This document shows, piece after piece, positions 22,701 to 32,340 of a DNA stretch of 64,000 bases. The translations under genes were made by a program, and so were the position numbers. Where the stretch lies: assembly GCA_947044365.1 (NCBI GenBank), contig OX345639.1:3151001-3215000 (forward strand), written 5' to 3'. Position 1 is the stretch's first letter. Each line of letters starts with the position of its first letter. Source of the DNA: Petrosia ficiformis. Taxonomy: Eukaryota > Porifera > Demospongiae > Haplosclerida > Petrosiidae. A model generated the notes under the pieces. That model worked only from the letters and a program-made list of their open reading frames with translations. It had not been told where the DNA came from and made no database searches.

Positions 22701-25700
22701 TATTTTAAAAAATGTTTTTGAATGAATGTTTATCTGAAATGGAGGGGTGGGAAAATTAAGGAGTACTTACAATCTAAGATGGCAGAAATGCAGTAAAGGA
22801 TGTTACAGGTTACTATTTTTAGAGAAAATTAAAGAGTACTTAGATACATCTAAGATGGCATAAATGCAGTTACTATTTTTAGAGAAAATTAAGCATATCT
22901 AAGATGGCAGAAATGTGGCCAAGGATCTTACAAGTTACTATTTTTAGTAACAGGAAACATTATTCAATTGCTATTTTAGGAAACAGGATGTATTAAGTTT
23001 CTCAATCTTTCATTTCTTTTTTCCCCCTTTTTTGCCCCCTTTTTGCCCCCAGACAGAGAATATTGTCCCCCAGCTTTTGCGCAGGGGCCATGCTAAACTT
23101 CTCTGTATTGTTCCAATTTTAGTATATGTATTGCAAGCAGTACAACTAAACTAGTAGTGAGCTCTATTCACAAATTTTGTAGTGTTCTTGTGAGTTTGCT
23201 TTAACATGGTGGGAGTATTTGTATCACCAAACTGGGGTTAATTTTTGAGGAGAGGACGGACATTGATCTCCAAATTGATGAAGGGTTTGGAGAATTCGAG
23301 GAGGAACATGAAACACTACAGCAAATTGCAACACGGTATGTAAACGATAAGGATTTAGAGAGTTTGCCACTACCACTGCAGACCTTGAATTTTTGGATGG
23401 AACTCTAATTAAGTCCCTAAATTTAATAATTCAACACATCATGCTCTACAAATAAATCCCAGGAGCTATACACAGCACACAGTGAAGAATACCAAAAGGA
23501 ACAACCGTGTTATGAATGCTATCAGATAGTACCAGTCATTTTAATCTCACACTACTAAAAGATATTATAATTATAGATTTTATAACAATGTATGAAATGC
23601 CCACTACTACAGAAGCAACAACATCTTCCAAAGTCAGCTATGAATGCAAGAACCAAACCCACAATAATGTAACAAAACAATAGAGTATAAAAGCTTCAAC
23701 AAGACTCCCTTCCACTTATTTATTGTCATTTTTATGCTTATTTATTGTTGCGTTTTAAGGTGGTCAAGGGGGGAAAAGTTTTGCCATTTTTTGGAAGGGC
23801 TCCCTCCCTCTTATGGCTGAGCTGTCCATGCAGGTAGGCCTGCCTAGCACCTTGGTCATAGGAGATGGACTATTATCCAATTTTTGGGTGGGACTGAAAA
23901 ACTCAACACACAATTCTACAAACAATTCCCAGGAACTATACCACAAGAAAGGGTCTGGTTGCATGCTATCTATCAGGGTCCTGCAGTATTCTGTAATGAA
24001 TATGTGCATCTTTTATTTTGAATATACATGTAGTCATGATTGCCTCATGTTTACAAAGGACTGGAAAATGTCTAGTCTCTACCTATGGGCGCCAAAACGA
24101 TTTTTCTTCTTTAAGCTGAAGCAACTGCACTTTCAGCTCAGCACAGGTTGAGCACACCAGGAGAATCTGTTCACTAATTATTGGCATTAGATAGCTTAAT
24201 CTGGTTGTCATGGTAACAACGTTTAAAGACTATTTTTATGCAACTAGAGAAATGTCACAAATTCAGTTGCCATAACAACCAACTTTTGTTACCAGTAAGA
24301 GAAAGCTATTCCATTATCGACATGTATGTATTTGTGAAATTTCACGATATGATTCATGCATACAATCGATTGAAGAACATGTAAACAAATTCCAACAGAA
24401 TATTATTAAAACGTTTTTAAATTAACCATAAAGTTAAGCAAACTAAATTTCTCCTGAAAAATATCCACAATGAAGTACATAGATATCACACAATGTACAG
24501 CATTACACTACAATGACTGCATACTACACCTAGCTCCAATCATTACAATGTATGGGTGAATATATATACAGTATATATATGTACAAATTAACAACTCACT
24601 CTAAGAACAGCAATAGACATTGCTCCATTGCCTATCATGTGGACTAGAAACTGACATAGATTATTACATTGTATCAATGTCAATGTGTCCACTATTTTGA
24701 GCTTATCCCATATTGCATATTGGAAGGTGACCTGAATGGTATAAGAGTATACAAGCTCAAATGTAGCATTATAGTACAGGTATGCACACCAGGGGTGTGG
24801 AAATAGAGCCAACTGGCAGATATTTTGACCTACACATATTTTCACAACTCATACTCTTCAATGTATTATAGTACACACCAGGGGTGTGGAAATAGAGAGC
24901 CAACTGGCAGACATTTTGATGTATTTTCAACTCCTACTCCCCATATACTTTGTATACAATTCATTTACGAAACAGTCACTAGATATATTTATTGGGCGTC
25001 CTTTATGACTGGCTATATACACACCACTGCGAAGTGTATGAACTAGGACTGGGACGAAGGTTGCAAAACAACATTTGAAGCTTTGTCAGTAAAAACAAAT
25101 AAATATTCGAAGGTTCACGTTTTTATCAATGTTGCTCTAACCTTGATTGGCTATAGAACGCCGCCTCTAAAACTGGATTATTGCTTTATAATGAGTACTA
25201 GTCTTGTTCCTGTTGCTGTTTCTACTTGGATTTAGCATCGCTAGACAGAAAAACAAGACAAAGGCAAACAACACAGAAACACGCCCACATTATTAACCAC
25301 AAGTTGAGACTGCATAGGTGCAGATGTGCAAAAATTAAAGTGGGTGTGGTAGCAAAGCTTCAAAGGGAGAAATTTAGCTTCAAATGCACAGCAAACAAAG
25401 GTTCGAAGATTCGAACCTTTTCCCAGCCCTAGTATGAACATATATTATTGAACCTCCATATGGAGGATTACTCCAGGTAGTTGCTATACATGTACAAATC
25501 CTTATACACTATACTAAAATGTATACACCTATTACACACTGTATTTGAGGTATGTCAACATGCACTAGTATCAAGAAAAAGTCAATACACATATACATTG
25601 TACATGTATGTCTTACCTGATGACTCCTTTGGAATTCACAAAGCTTCTGTCCCAAGTGCACATAATACATATTGAAAGTGCTCTCCTACATGTGTGCAAT

Positions 25701-28700
25701 GTAAGTGAATCAGTACACATCTCAAACTACATGACAGTCTCTATCTCTTGCACATTCCATCCCATACTGTTTTCCCTCTACAATCATCATATCTACCTGC
25801 CTGCAGCAACCATCAACATATATATATATAATACATAGTAAAAGATCTCTCCTATATATAATTAATGAATCAACATATCACAAACTAACTGTGACTCAAT
25901 AACACTATCTCTCTCACTCCCTCCCTTACTATTCTCCCTCTTTCTACCTGCATACAGCAATCCATCAAAACATGTACAATTTCTCTCTCTTGTACTGATG
26001 TAAGATGAAGCCCAATGAGCTTAGAGAATGCATCAACGTAGTCCTTCAAACAAAACAATCATTGAATACAGTTTGGTATAATAATCATACAACTAACTAA
26101 CTTCGCTTGTCATTAACAGACAAAAAATATTCTTGCGTATGTCAGTGTTCATTCTTTGCTGTCTAGCTAACTCTAACATTTCAACTTCTCTAACACTTGC
26201 TAAATTATTTATAAATACAGTTAGTAGGAAATCTCTCACAGAAAGGTACCTTTGTCTGATGATTCGTTATCGATTTGTCGCCCACTCCATGCTGACCCAA
26301 CAATCCACCAACGACCTACATGTACATGTAATAATAAAATATTGCAATTAGGCAAAAATTTAAATGTCCAAGAGGAAGCAATGGTCAAACTTAATATTTA
26401 ATATTTGATGTTTCACACAAGTCCTTGTCTAATGAGCAAATGTTGGGGTGGAAGGAAGAATTGCTAATAGCACTTCTGTTTACAAAATGTTATTGACAGT
26501 ATTAATTGTGTTGATTTACACACTATTGAAAAGAATATTTTCATAGATTTTTTATATCGGAATATATAGTATACAAAACAAACTATGCAGTAACAAAGAT
26601 AGTGTTTTTCTCCATTGACATATATGTTAATCAATGTGCTTGGGAAATGATGACGCATTAATTATCTCAGTAATGAATTCCTCAACATTTTACGAGAAAA
26701 GGTCTACAACAAGCATTAATCATAGAATTGCTTCCACACAAATAGCAATCATTTACAGTGTTCTGCCGCCCACACTGGTTGGAATTAACCACCTCTTAGA
26801 TAATACACACTACTGAGACAGACAGAATTCAGTATATATACTGGGCAGATTTTCATTTAGAAAATTCATTGAGGGGGGCAAAATGTGACTTTGGGGGGTG
26901 TGGTGGGTTATTGTAGTGTGCATGTTAGTAAACAAATGCCCTCCCCCCTAAATGAAACCTTGCTGGGTAAACTACACTAAATGCAAGTTAGAATCTATAA
27001 ATATCCTGGACAGAACACTGATAGTCTTTGTTACCATGTTTATCAGCTTCTAGTAAATCCTTTAGTGGTATCTTCAATTGAGTGGATTCATTCATTACTA
27101 AAATGATAGTGTATATACGTCTCATGTTACTACAAACGATATGAATACCTGTACCGGGAGTTCTAGCCAACCCTCTCATTAGTTTTCTCATGTGATTCAA
27201 TAGACTCGGATCATAATTGGGGATCTTGTTAACATTATTAGTTCGAATAGCAGTAATTGTATCCAGCATAAACTTTACTCTTGATCTAGATTGTTACATG
27301 CATACATGTATATACACAGTAATTGTATCCAGCATAAACTTTACTCTTGATCTAGATTGTTACACGTGTACATGAACACACAGTTCTTTATACTTACGAA
27401 TGTTTTGCAGTTTCATTGGAGGCCTTGGCTTGTATTTGTCGTATAATATCCTGATTAGAGATACAAGATAGTGTTTATACATTTCATTCTTCTTTAAACT
27501 ACAGCTGGGATGAATTTTCGTTTATTCATTGTATATTCAAAGCACATGTTTGATAGTGAATGTTTGAAGGTTAATATTCGTCTTTTGATCCACCCCTAGT
27601 TCAAACTGACCAGTGTGGGCAAAACTACTATAGGTTGAAATAACTTACAAATAGTAAAAATAATATATTTTAAGGTTGGTTAATTTAACCTCAGAGCGTT
27701 ACTGTAACCAATTTTTTTGTAGTGTATGTATATGTGGTAATACTCTCACCTTAAGTGAGTTAGCATCATCTTTTCTGATTTCCATTCCACAATCTAGTTA
27801 AATACACACATACACTTATTCAACACAATAATAAATAAATTGCTTACTTTTTAAAAGAACTAACAACAATTCGATATCTCTTTCAGTGAAGTGTTCTAGT
27901 AATTTATGAATCAGGTCATAAATCAATACACAGTGAACGACCTGTGGAGTCAATACAAAGACAAGTTAGCACAGTTCTGCAATGATGTCACAAATCAAAT
28001 AAAATTTACTAGTCTGTCAAGAAATTGATTTTCAATTAACAAAGCACTAGAAATGTTATCATTTTAAACCATTAAGTTATTTTAGTCCAGTAAATTGGCA
28101 ACAAATTACATTACACCCTTTTGACCTCATTAGCATCAAAAGAAAAGTAGCATCAACTCAGCCAGTTAGAGTACCATTCAAACTTGTACCTAGACTCCAT
28201 TGCCATGGTAACTAGTAGCGTATTCTCCATAGACTCCACATTTTGTCAACCATTTCTAAAAGTCTATTTACACAAACAAATCAAAAGGCAAATTACATTA
28301 CACCCTTTTGACCTCATTAGCATCAACTCAGCCAGTTAGAGTACCATTCAAACTTGTACCTAGACTCCATTGCCATGGTAACTAGTAGTGTATTCTCCAT
28401 AGACTCCACATTTTGTCAACCATTTCTAAAAGTCTAACAAATCAAAAGGCAGGCAAGGAGGAGTCTAAATGTGTTGAACCCCATGCAAGTGTGGTCTAGC
28501 CACTCCTAGGCTTTGCCTTTGAGTGTTTTAACATAATTGTGCACATACTAGCCAAACCTACAACCAATATAATAATCTAGTTGTTCCTATACATGTACCT
28601 ACCTTGAAGTTATAGAGCTGTGCAAATAGTAACAACACACAATCACATTGTTTACCAGGCCCATAATTCGGTGGTGTGTTATATAGAGCATTGAACATGT

Positions 28701-30342
28701 TTGCAAGTTCTTGAAGAAAGAAAGCACCTGAAAATATATTCCACATTACAAGTATAGAATACTAATACGTATATGTATATATACTCACCAACTTCAGTAC
28801 CAACATGACAATGTAATAAAGCTATTATCATCATATGTTCCATGGCTAGTTTATCTGCTAACAGTACAGGTTGAACTGTAGCTTTCAGTAGTACATCTGT
28901 TAATATAGTACTAACATCTAAAGTAAAGAGGCAAGGCTATTTTGTGATTATCAAATGCTAAAAAAATTCTTACCATTTCTACTATGATTTGTATAAAATT
29001 GTTCCAGTTGTGATATAATGCTATAAATGTTGGCTTCACTTAATCTGGAGAAATTAAAACTCAAATGCATACAGGAGTTTAGCAAAAGGGGTTAAAAGGG
29101 GTGGCATGTATCAATTATTTTTATGTGGTTATAGGAATGCAATTAGGCCTTTGACGTGGTCATACTTTTGATATCGCCACCCTCCTTTTTCTGAGCTCTA
29201 GCTAAATCTTTGTGTATCTGCATTTTCAAACTACACTGCATATCATTGTTACAATGCATTTGAATTTTGATCTATAGGAGCTACCGAAAGAAAGTTAAAT
29301 TATGTATTTCACCTATTAATAAGGCCTTGAATTTTTCGTCTCAGTTGAGTTAATTTTATATCTTTAGCTCTTCTTTTGTGTGGAGGAATGTATGTACTTT
29401 CATTAACTTCAGTAATGTCTTCACTTTTTTCTGCATTTATGTCCGATTCCAAGGGAAGATCAAAGTGAACCCGTTTTCTTTTACACATTTTACTAGATTT
29501 TACTAAAAAAAATATTAGATTCTGATGTAACATCAAAATGTATATGCTTTGTTTTACAATGTTTACCAGATTCTACTGGAGGCATTTCTTGTTGCAATGC
29601 TCTAGTACTTCCCTTTTGTTTTGGCTTATCTTCATTACTACCACTATCTTCTAAGAAGTTCATCACATCTTTTATCTGAGTTAAGTTGCATAATTGTGTG
29701 CTTCTCCATATACCGGTAACAGTCATCATACATACATTCTCCTGTCAAGGGCTGTATGCTGTTTTGTTACCAAAAGTAGCATGGGTGGTCGTACATATAT
29801 AGGTTGTTTTAAAATTGGGGGGGGGGGGGGCACCAGCCCCTGGAGCCCCTCCCCCATTCCTACTTCACTGTTGTAGTTTTGTTACTATTTATAGTGAGAG
29901 TTCAACAATAAATAGTAACAAAACCACAAAACCCACATACTAACAAAACAGCACATACATATACATATATACTACACAAACGAATATCGAATAACAAAAC
30001 CATTCAATGGATACAGTCTAGGCCATCCATTTTGAATTCCGTTGGTAGCTCTTTCTTCTTGCATTTCTTCATACCAAGTCGTTTTTCTAGCCCTTTTATT
30101 ATCTTTTCCTCCGGATCTACTTTTGAAGGTTCATTCTGTTTCATCATTGAGACGTTTTCCCTTCTGTGAGTGAATGTTTTGACACTTTTCAAACCATTAA
30201 CCTCACTTCCATCAGATAAAGGTGAGGCTTTCTTCCATTTTGTCTTAACTCTTCTGTGTTTCAGTCTTTTTTGCAGCACTCGAAACCTTCCCATCTCTTT
30301 TTGCAACCTCGTGGGTGCAGACTTATAGAATGCACTGCACAT
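16317..30342 (-). CDS. NOM1: NOM1, nucleolar MIF4G/MA3 protein
   Basis: Nucleolar protein of ribosome biogenesis that recruits PP1 in vertebrates. Exon 1 (from 30342; Met at 30294, MGRFRVLQKRL, is an alternative start) is basic and ends in EEKIIKGLEKRLGMKKCKKK and FKMDGLD. A short exon between it and about 29690 is not resolved. Further exons: 29567-29690, 29313-29502 (STYIPPHKRRA ... KIQGLINR), 28974-29044, 28789-28917, 28603-28727, 27848-27941 (ERDIELLLVLLKN), 27750-27793 and 27398-27450, forming the MIF4G domain. Then come 27035-27285 (KFMLDTITAIRTNN), 26250-26315 (RWWIVGSAWSG), 26102-26199 (MNTDIRKNIFCLLMTSE), 25948-26043, 25617-25685, 24600-24731 (VTFQYAIWDKLK), 16532-16626 (VVEFSELNKTE) and 16317-16473, the MA3 part. 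All listed joins from 29502 down keep frame. The last intron but one is about 8 kb and full of mobile elements. Confidence 0.93.
16836..16859 (+). repeat. Run of 24 G residues
   Basis: Uninterrupted poly-G just upstream of the palindrome and Crypton remnant. It could form a G-quadruplex or be an assembly-sensitive homopolymer. A 14-G run lies at 29817-29830. Confidence 0.95.
16873..17033. repeat. 161-bp imperfect palindrome next to the Crypton remnant
   Basis: Two arms of about 75 bp run from TAGTTAAAGCACCGTTCGAG to its inverse ending GGTGCTTTAACTA. The arms contain GTACGGGAATTACAGCACGAG-type sequence in both directions, and the centre is near CACGAGGCGGAGCCGAGTGC. It is richer in GC and CpG than its surroundings. 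It lies 90 bp before the recombinase start and may belong to that element or be an independent MITE. Confidence 0.85.
17123..18342 (+). pseudogene. Decayed Crypton tyrosine recombinase (DUF3504 type)
   Basis: Eukaryotic tyrosine-recombinase transposon in the NOM1 8-kb intron, antisense to NOM1. The first frame (17123-17932) starts MDNKENVDPPPKKKSKL, a basic N-terminus, followed by a SAM-like DNA-binding region (FLEWVHERNTMY ... YPAATLRSLLSALNRTLKSN). The first catalytic Arg is in QFCSRGVEEQHRL. A frameshift near 17930 moves coding to the next frame (YAEPMSERCVVKLLDIYLDH), which is broken by a TGA at 18148-18150. The same frame continues with the H-x-L-R box NHSLRATSVSRM and GHRSVAGVRAYE, which holds the Tyr nucleophile, and ends at 18342. 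All the family's catalytic residues are visible but split over three broken segments, so it is inactive. Confidence 0.85.
19300..22492 (+). pseudogene. Decayed DUF6729/KDZ-like transposase gene
   Basis: Remnant of a large transposon protein in the NOM1 8-kb intron. Order of recognisable pieces: a DUF6729-like N-terminus (RDWIGCTLFVAKGKLM, LKNWWYPPP, then zinc-like FRCPHC at about 19390-19610); a core with KIDSTKKICNKLQGAAADTA and NIGNERGEIVQSV (20050-20170); an RNase H-like tail with FMSHLSMCIFEW (about 20300-20330); an acidic linker near 21060-21350 split by an apparent intron at 21117-21267; and a C-terminus with a zinc knuckle (RKVYTCRMCGKPMSTEGHTQ, then FRGQRYCPNVPGQIPRDEW, 22340-22470). 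Stops and frameshifts separate these blocks and long stretches expected between them are missing. The family assignment is by memory of similar invertebrate proteins and is less certain than the decay itself. Confidence 0.65.
22745..22960. repeat. Short tandem repeat of GAAAATTAAGGAGTACTT units
   Basis: Three degenerate copies of a unit of about 60-75 bp containing AATCTAAGATGGCAGAAATG and GTTACTATTTTTAGAGAAAA, between the decayed transposase gene and the U6 pseudogene. Confidence 0.7.
23077..23143 (-). pseudogene. Truncated U6 snRNA copy without TATA box
   Basis: The minus strand from 23143 reads GTACTGCTTGCAATACATAT and continues as U6 through CAGAGAAGTTTAGCATGG and CCCCTGCGCAA, then diverges, so about 36 3'-terminal bases are lost. 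Flanking sequence matching the intact gene's promoter extends to about 23205 (TTAAAGCAAACTCACAAGAA), including the PSE-like motif. The 9-bp ATATAAAAA of the functional gene is missing between TGAATAG and AGCTC. At least three substitutions are also present. It lies in the NOM1 8-kb intron and is inverted relative to the functional copy. Confidence 0.9.
23220..24590. other. Remainder of the 8-kb NOM1 intron
   Basis: No gene is supported. Two segments (around 23440-23530 and 23890-23990) share scraps such as CTACAAA and CCCAGGA.CTATAC, suggesting copies of an old repeat. The open frame at 23813-24151 has no recognisable domain. Confidence 0.5.
27286..27365. repeat. Partial duplication of a NOM1 exon boundary
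   Basis: About 46 bp spanning the acceptor and first codons of exon 27035-27285 (CAGTAATTGTATCCAGCATA ... GATCTAGATTGTTACA) is repeated in the intron just upstream, creating a decoy 3' splice site. Confidence 0.8.
28085..28445. repeat. Direct duplication of about 180 bp in a NOM1 intron
   Basis: AAATTACATTACACCCTTTT ... CATTTCTAAAAGTCTA occurs twice, with a 16-bp deletion in the second copy. It contains ATTGCCATGGTAACTAG, an RFX-like site. Confidence 0.8.
29503..29566 (-). other. 64-nt NOM1 intron homologous to the exon that follows it
   Basis: The intron begins GTAAACATTGTAAAACAAAG and ends TTTTTTTTAG. Aligned to the start of the next exon (GTAAAATGTGTAAAAGAAAA), the two run in parallel for about 65 nt and encode similar peptides (SGKHCKTKHIHFDVTSESN in the intron, SSKMCKRKRVHFDLPLESD in the exon). 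Retention would read into a stop, so the segment must be spliced out. Confidence 0.75.
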
Positions 30343-30488
30343 GCGCAGTTAAGCTATGTATCACCATGACAACATATGGCAGTCCTGCCCAAATATGTAT
30401 TCATTGTATTGTTATAGGTTTTCTCAATGATAAAAAAATGGAGTGAAAACAAAATCTACCTTTACATGCAATTACACTGCCAAGAGCA
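30343..30488. promoter_or_regulatory. Bidirectional promoter of NOM1 and R3HDM4
   Basis: Only 146 bp separate the two start codons. TGCACATGCGCAG near 30336-30350 resembles an NRF-1 site and TATCACCATGACAACATA near 30359 resembles an RFX X-box. Both are by-eye matches. Confidence 0.45.
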
Positions 30489-31523
30489 ATGCCAACAGGA
30501 TATGATTCATCAGTTAGTGAGAGGAACATTGTACCTGGTTACTCCAGCGAGAGTGATCTCGAACATGTAGAACAAGAAAATCCTCCAGTTGCACACATAA
30601 GTCGATCAAGAGAAAGGAAACGCATACATTACCCTCGTCCTCATTCACATTTATTTAGAACCCAAAATGGAACTAGGCTTCGTGGTAACAGACACACAAG
30701 ACGATTTGAAAACTGTAGGTGAAAATACCAATATTCATTATGATCTCATTCTTAAATTTCTTTAGCGGTTTATCTAACGGCTTTGCATCAGATACCAGAA
30801 GAAGACCTGGAGGAAGACTATGTAAAGGTTGTTCCTGAGCATAATACTCCATTGAAAAGTGTCCTCACTAACAAGGAACATCAAAAGGTTATATTACCAA
30901 TACATTTAAATTTTAATTGAACCTTCACCTCTTGATGTAGATTTGGCATAAGTTCAATGAACTTAGTGAAGACGAACAAGAAGCAATGCTCTCCAGCTCT
31001 CAAAAGAGGAAGTACAGCACACCAAAACACAAACAATCAGATTCTATTGGTTTGGGTAACCTCGATCCTCATTTGAGAGCAGTTTTGGTACACAGTAAAA
31101 GATTACCTACAGTATGTGTATTTGTAGAATGCAAACCTCACCTGTATCATTAGACATTGTATAGGAATTCATCATGGATTTAGAAGGCGATTTAAGAGAA
31201 TACTTCAATGATGACGAGAGAGCAGTTATGGTATTTACAGACTTTACAAGGTTAGCTAATTAATATGTACAAAAGTCATAGAACCCCTTGTGCATCTAAC
31301 ACCCAATTCTTGTTCTATGTAGCTTTCAGCGAATGCTTGTCCATGCAATTTGTCAACACACTGGATTGATTTCAATGAGTATGTTTCTGCTATAAATTTT
31401 GTATTAATTCACAATCGTTCCATTTCAGCATTTCAAGTTGAAGATGCAATGTACTTAATAGTTAATTCCAGTGAAAATACATTCAATCCTCCTTCTGTAC
31501 TGCTTTACAAACTACTACATTAA
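30489..31523 (+). CDS. R3HDM4: R3H domain protein, R3HDM4-like
   Basis: Small nuclear-type protein with an R3H domain, thought to bind single-stranded nucleic acid; its role is poorly known. Five or six short exons start at MPTGYDSSVSERN. The match to vertebrate R3HDM4 runs in order: VYLTALHQIPEEDLEEDY (30765-30830), IWHKFNELSEDEQEAML (30941-30990), a basic linker, LDPHLRAVLVHSKRLP, then the R3H core EFIMDLEGDLREYF and SFQRMLVHAICQHTGLIS (31170-31380). The end FNPPSVLLYKLLH matches the family's PP-x-LL tail. The stop TAA is at 31521-31523. It is divergent from NOM1 (146 bp) and convergent with MRPS2, with only 37 bp between stop codons. Confidence 0.85.
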
Positions 31524-31560
31524 TTGTTTGGCAAATATTATTATTCTTACATAAAATGTG

Positions 31561-32294
31561 TTAGTTTTGTTTTCCGTTCTGAATGACTTCACAAAAAAGT
31601 TTACAATATAGTTTAACAGCTTCTGGAGTGTCATCATTTCCTGGTATGGGATAAGTTATAAGATTAGGATTACAATCAGTGTCTACAATACCAATAGTTG
31701 GAATATTACACATGGCAGCTTCTTTAATGGCTGTCTTACTTGGTGGAGTACTGAGAAAAATAAGGAGATCGGGAAGTCTTAAGGTTCCTAATAACATGTA
31801 GGAGTTAGTTAAAGTCCCTGGACGCCATTTTGGACTTACAAAATATTCATCACAGTTTCGTGCAGTATGTTGGACTAACCGGTCAAACTGGATTCGCTCA
31901 TTTATAAACATTATAATTCCATTTCTTTGTGCAATTGATCCAGCGACAGTTAGTGCTAATTTCAGATGTTTCATAGTCTGGTGTAGATCAATGATATGTA
32001 TACCAGCTCTCAATCCAAAAATATATGGTTTCATTAATGGATTCCACATGCCTTTCTTGTGACCTAAGTGCACACGAGCTTCAAATAGTTCCCTGAGTGA
32101 AACCATTTCGTCAACTTGCAAAGAGTTATTCATCATTTCTTGATTGCCTTCTTCAACACAGACTGGTAACTGTGTTGCTTCAAGACGACCTGTTGTTACT
32201 AAATGAAGGTATTGATAAAGGTAATGCATGTTATACTAGAATACCTACCTGTACACAGAGATCTTCTCAATAAACAACCATAAAACCTCATCAT
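31561..32294 (-). CDS. MRPS2: Mitochondrial small-subunit ribosomal protein uS2m
   Basis: Component of the mitochondrial 28S ribosomal subunit. Two exons: 32249-32294, encoding a basic presequence (MMRFYGCLLRRSLCT), and 31561-32198. The short 50-nt intron keeps frame (ACA-G/TA-ACA). The uS2 family signatures are LFEARVHLGHKKGMWNPLMK, FGLRAGIHIIDLHQT, KWRPGTLTNSY, PDLLIFLSTPP, and EAAMCNIPTIGIVDTDCNPN followed by YPIPGNDDT. The Met in the second exon's own frame (32229) lies in the intron and is not the start. It shares a 46-bp promoter gap with TUBGCP5. Confidence 0.95.
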
Positions 32295-32340
32295 TAATGG
32301 TTGAATGTTCCACGTGGGTGATCACGTGACCAATTTGAAC
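32295..32340. promoter_or_regulatory. 46-bp bidirectional core between MRPS2 and TUBGCP5 with two CACGTG boxes
   Basis: The gap between the two ATGs holds CACGTG at 32311-32316, CACGTG (in ATCACGTGACC) at 32323-32328 and CCAAT at 32330-32334. The E-boxes are 12 bp apart, about one helical turn, as expected for bHLH-Zip factors of the USF/MITF type. Confidence 0.65.

Noticed and set aside
23813..24151. 112-aa plus-strand frame
   Set aside because: No recognisable domain; lies in repeat-like sequence of the NOM1 intron.
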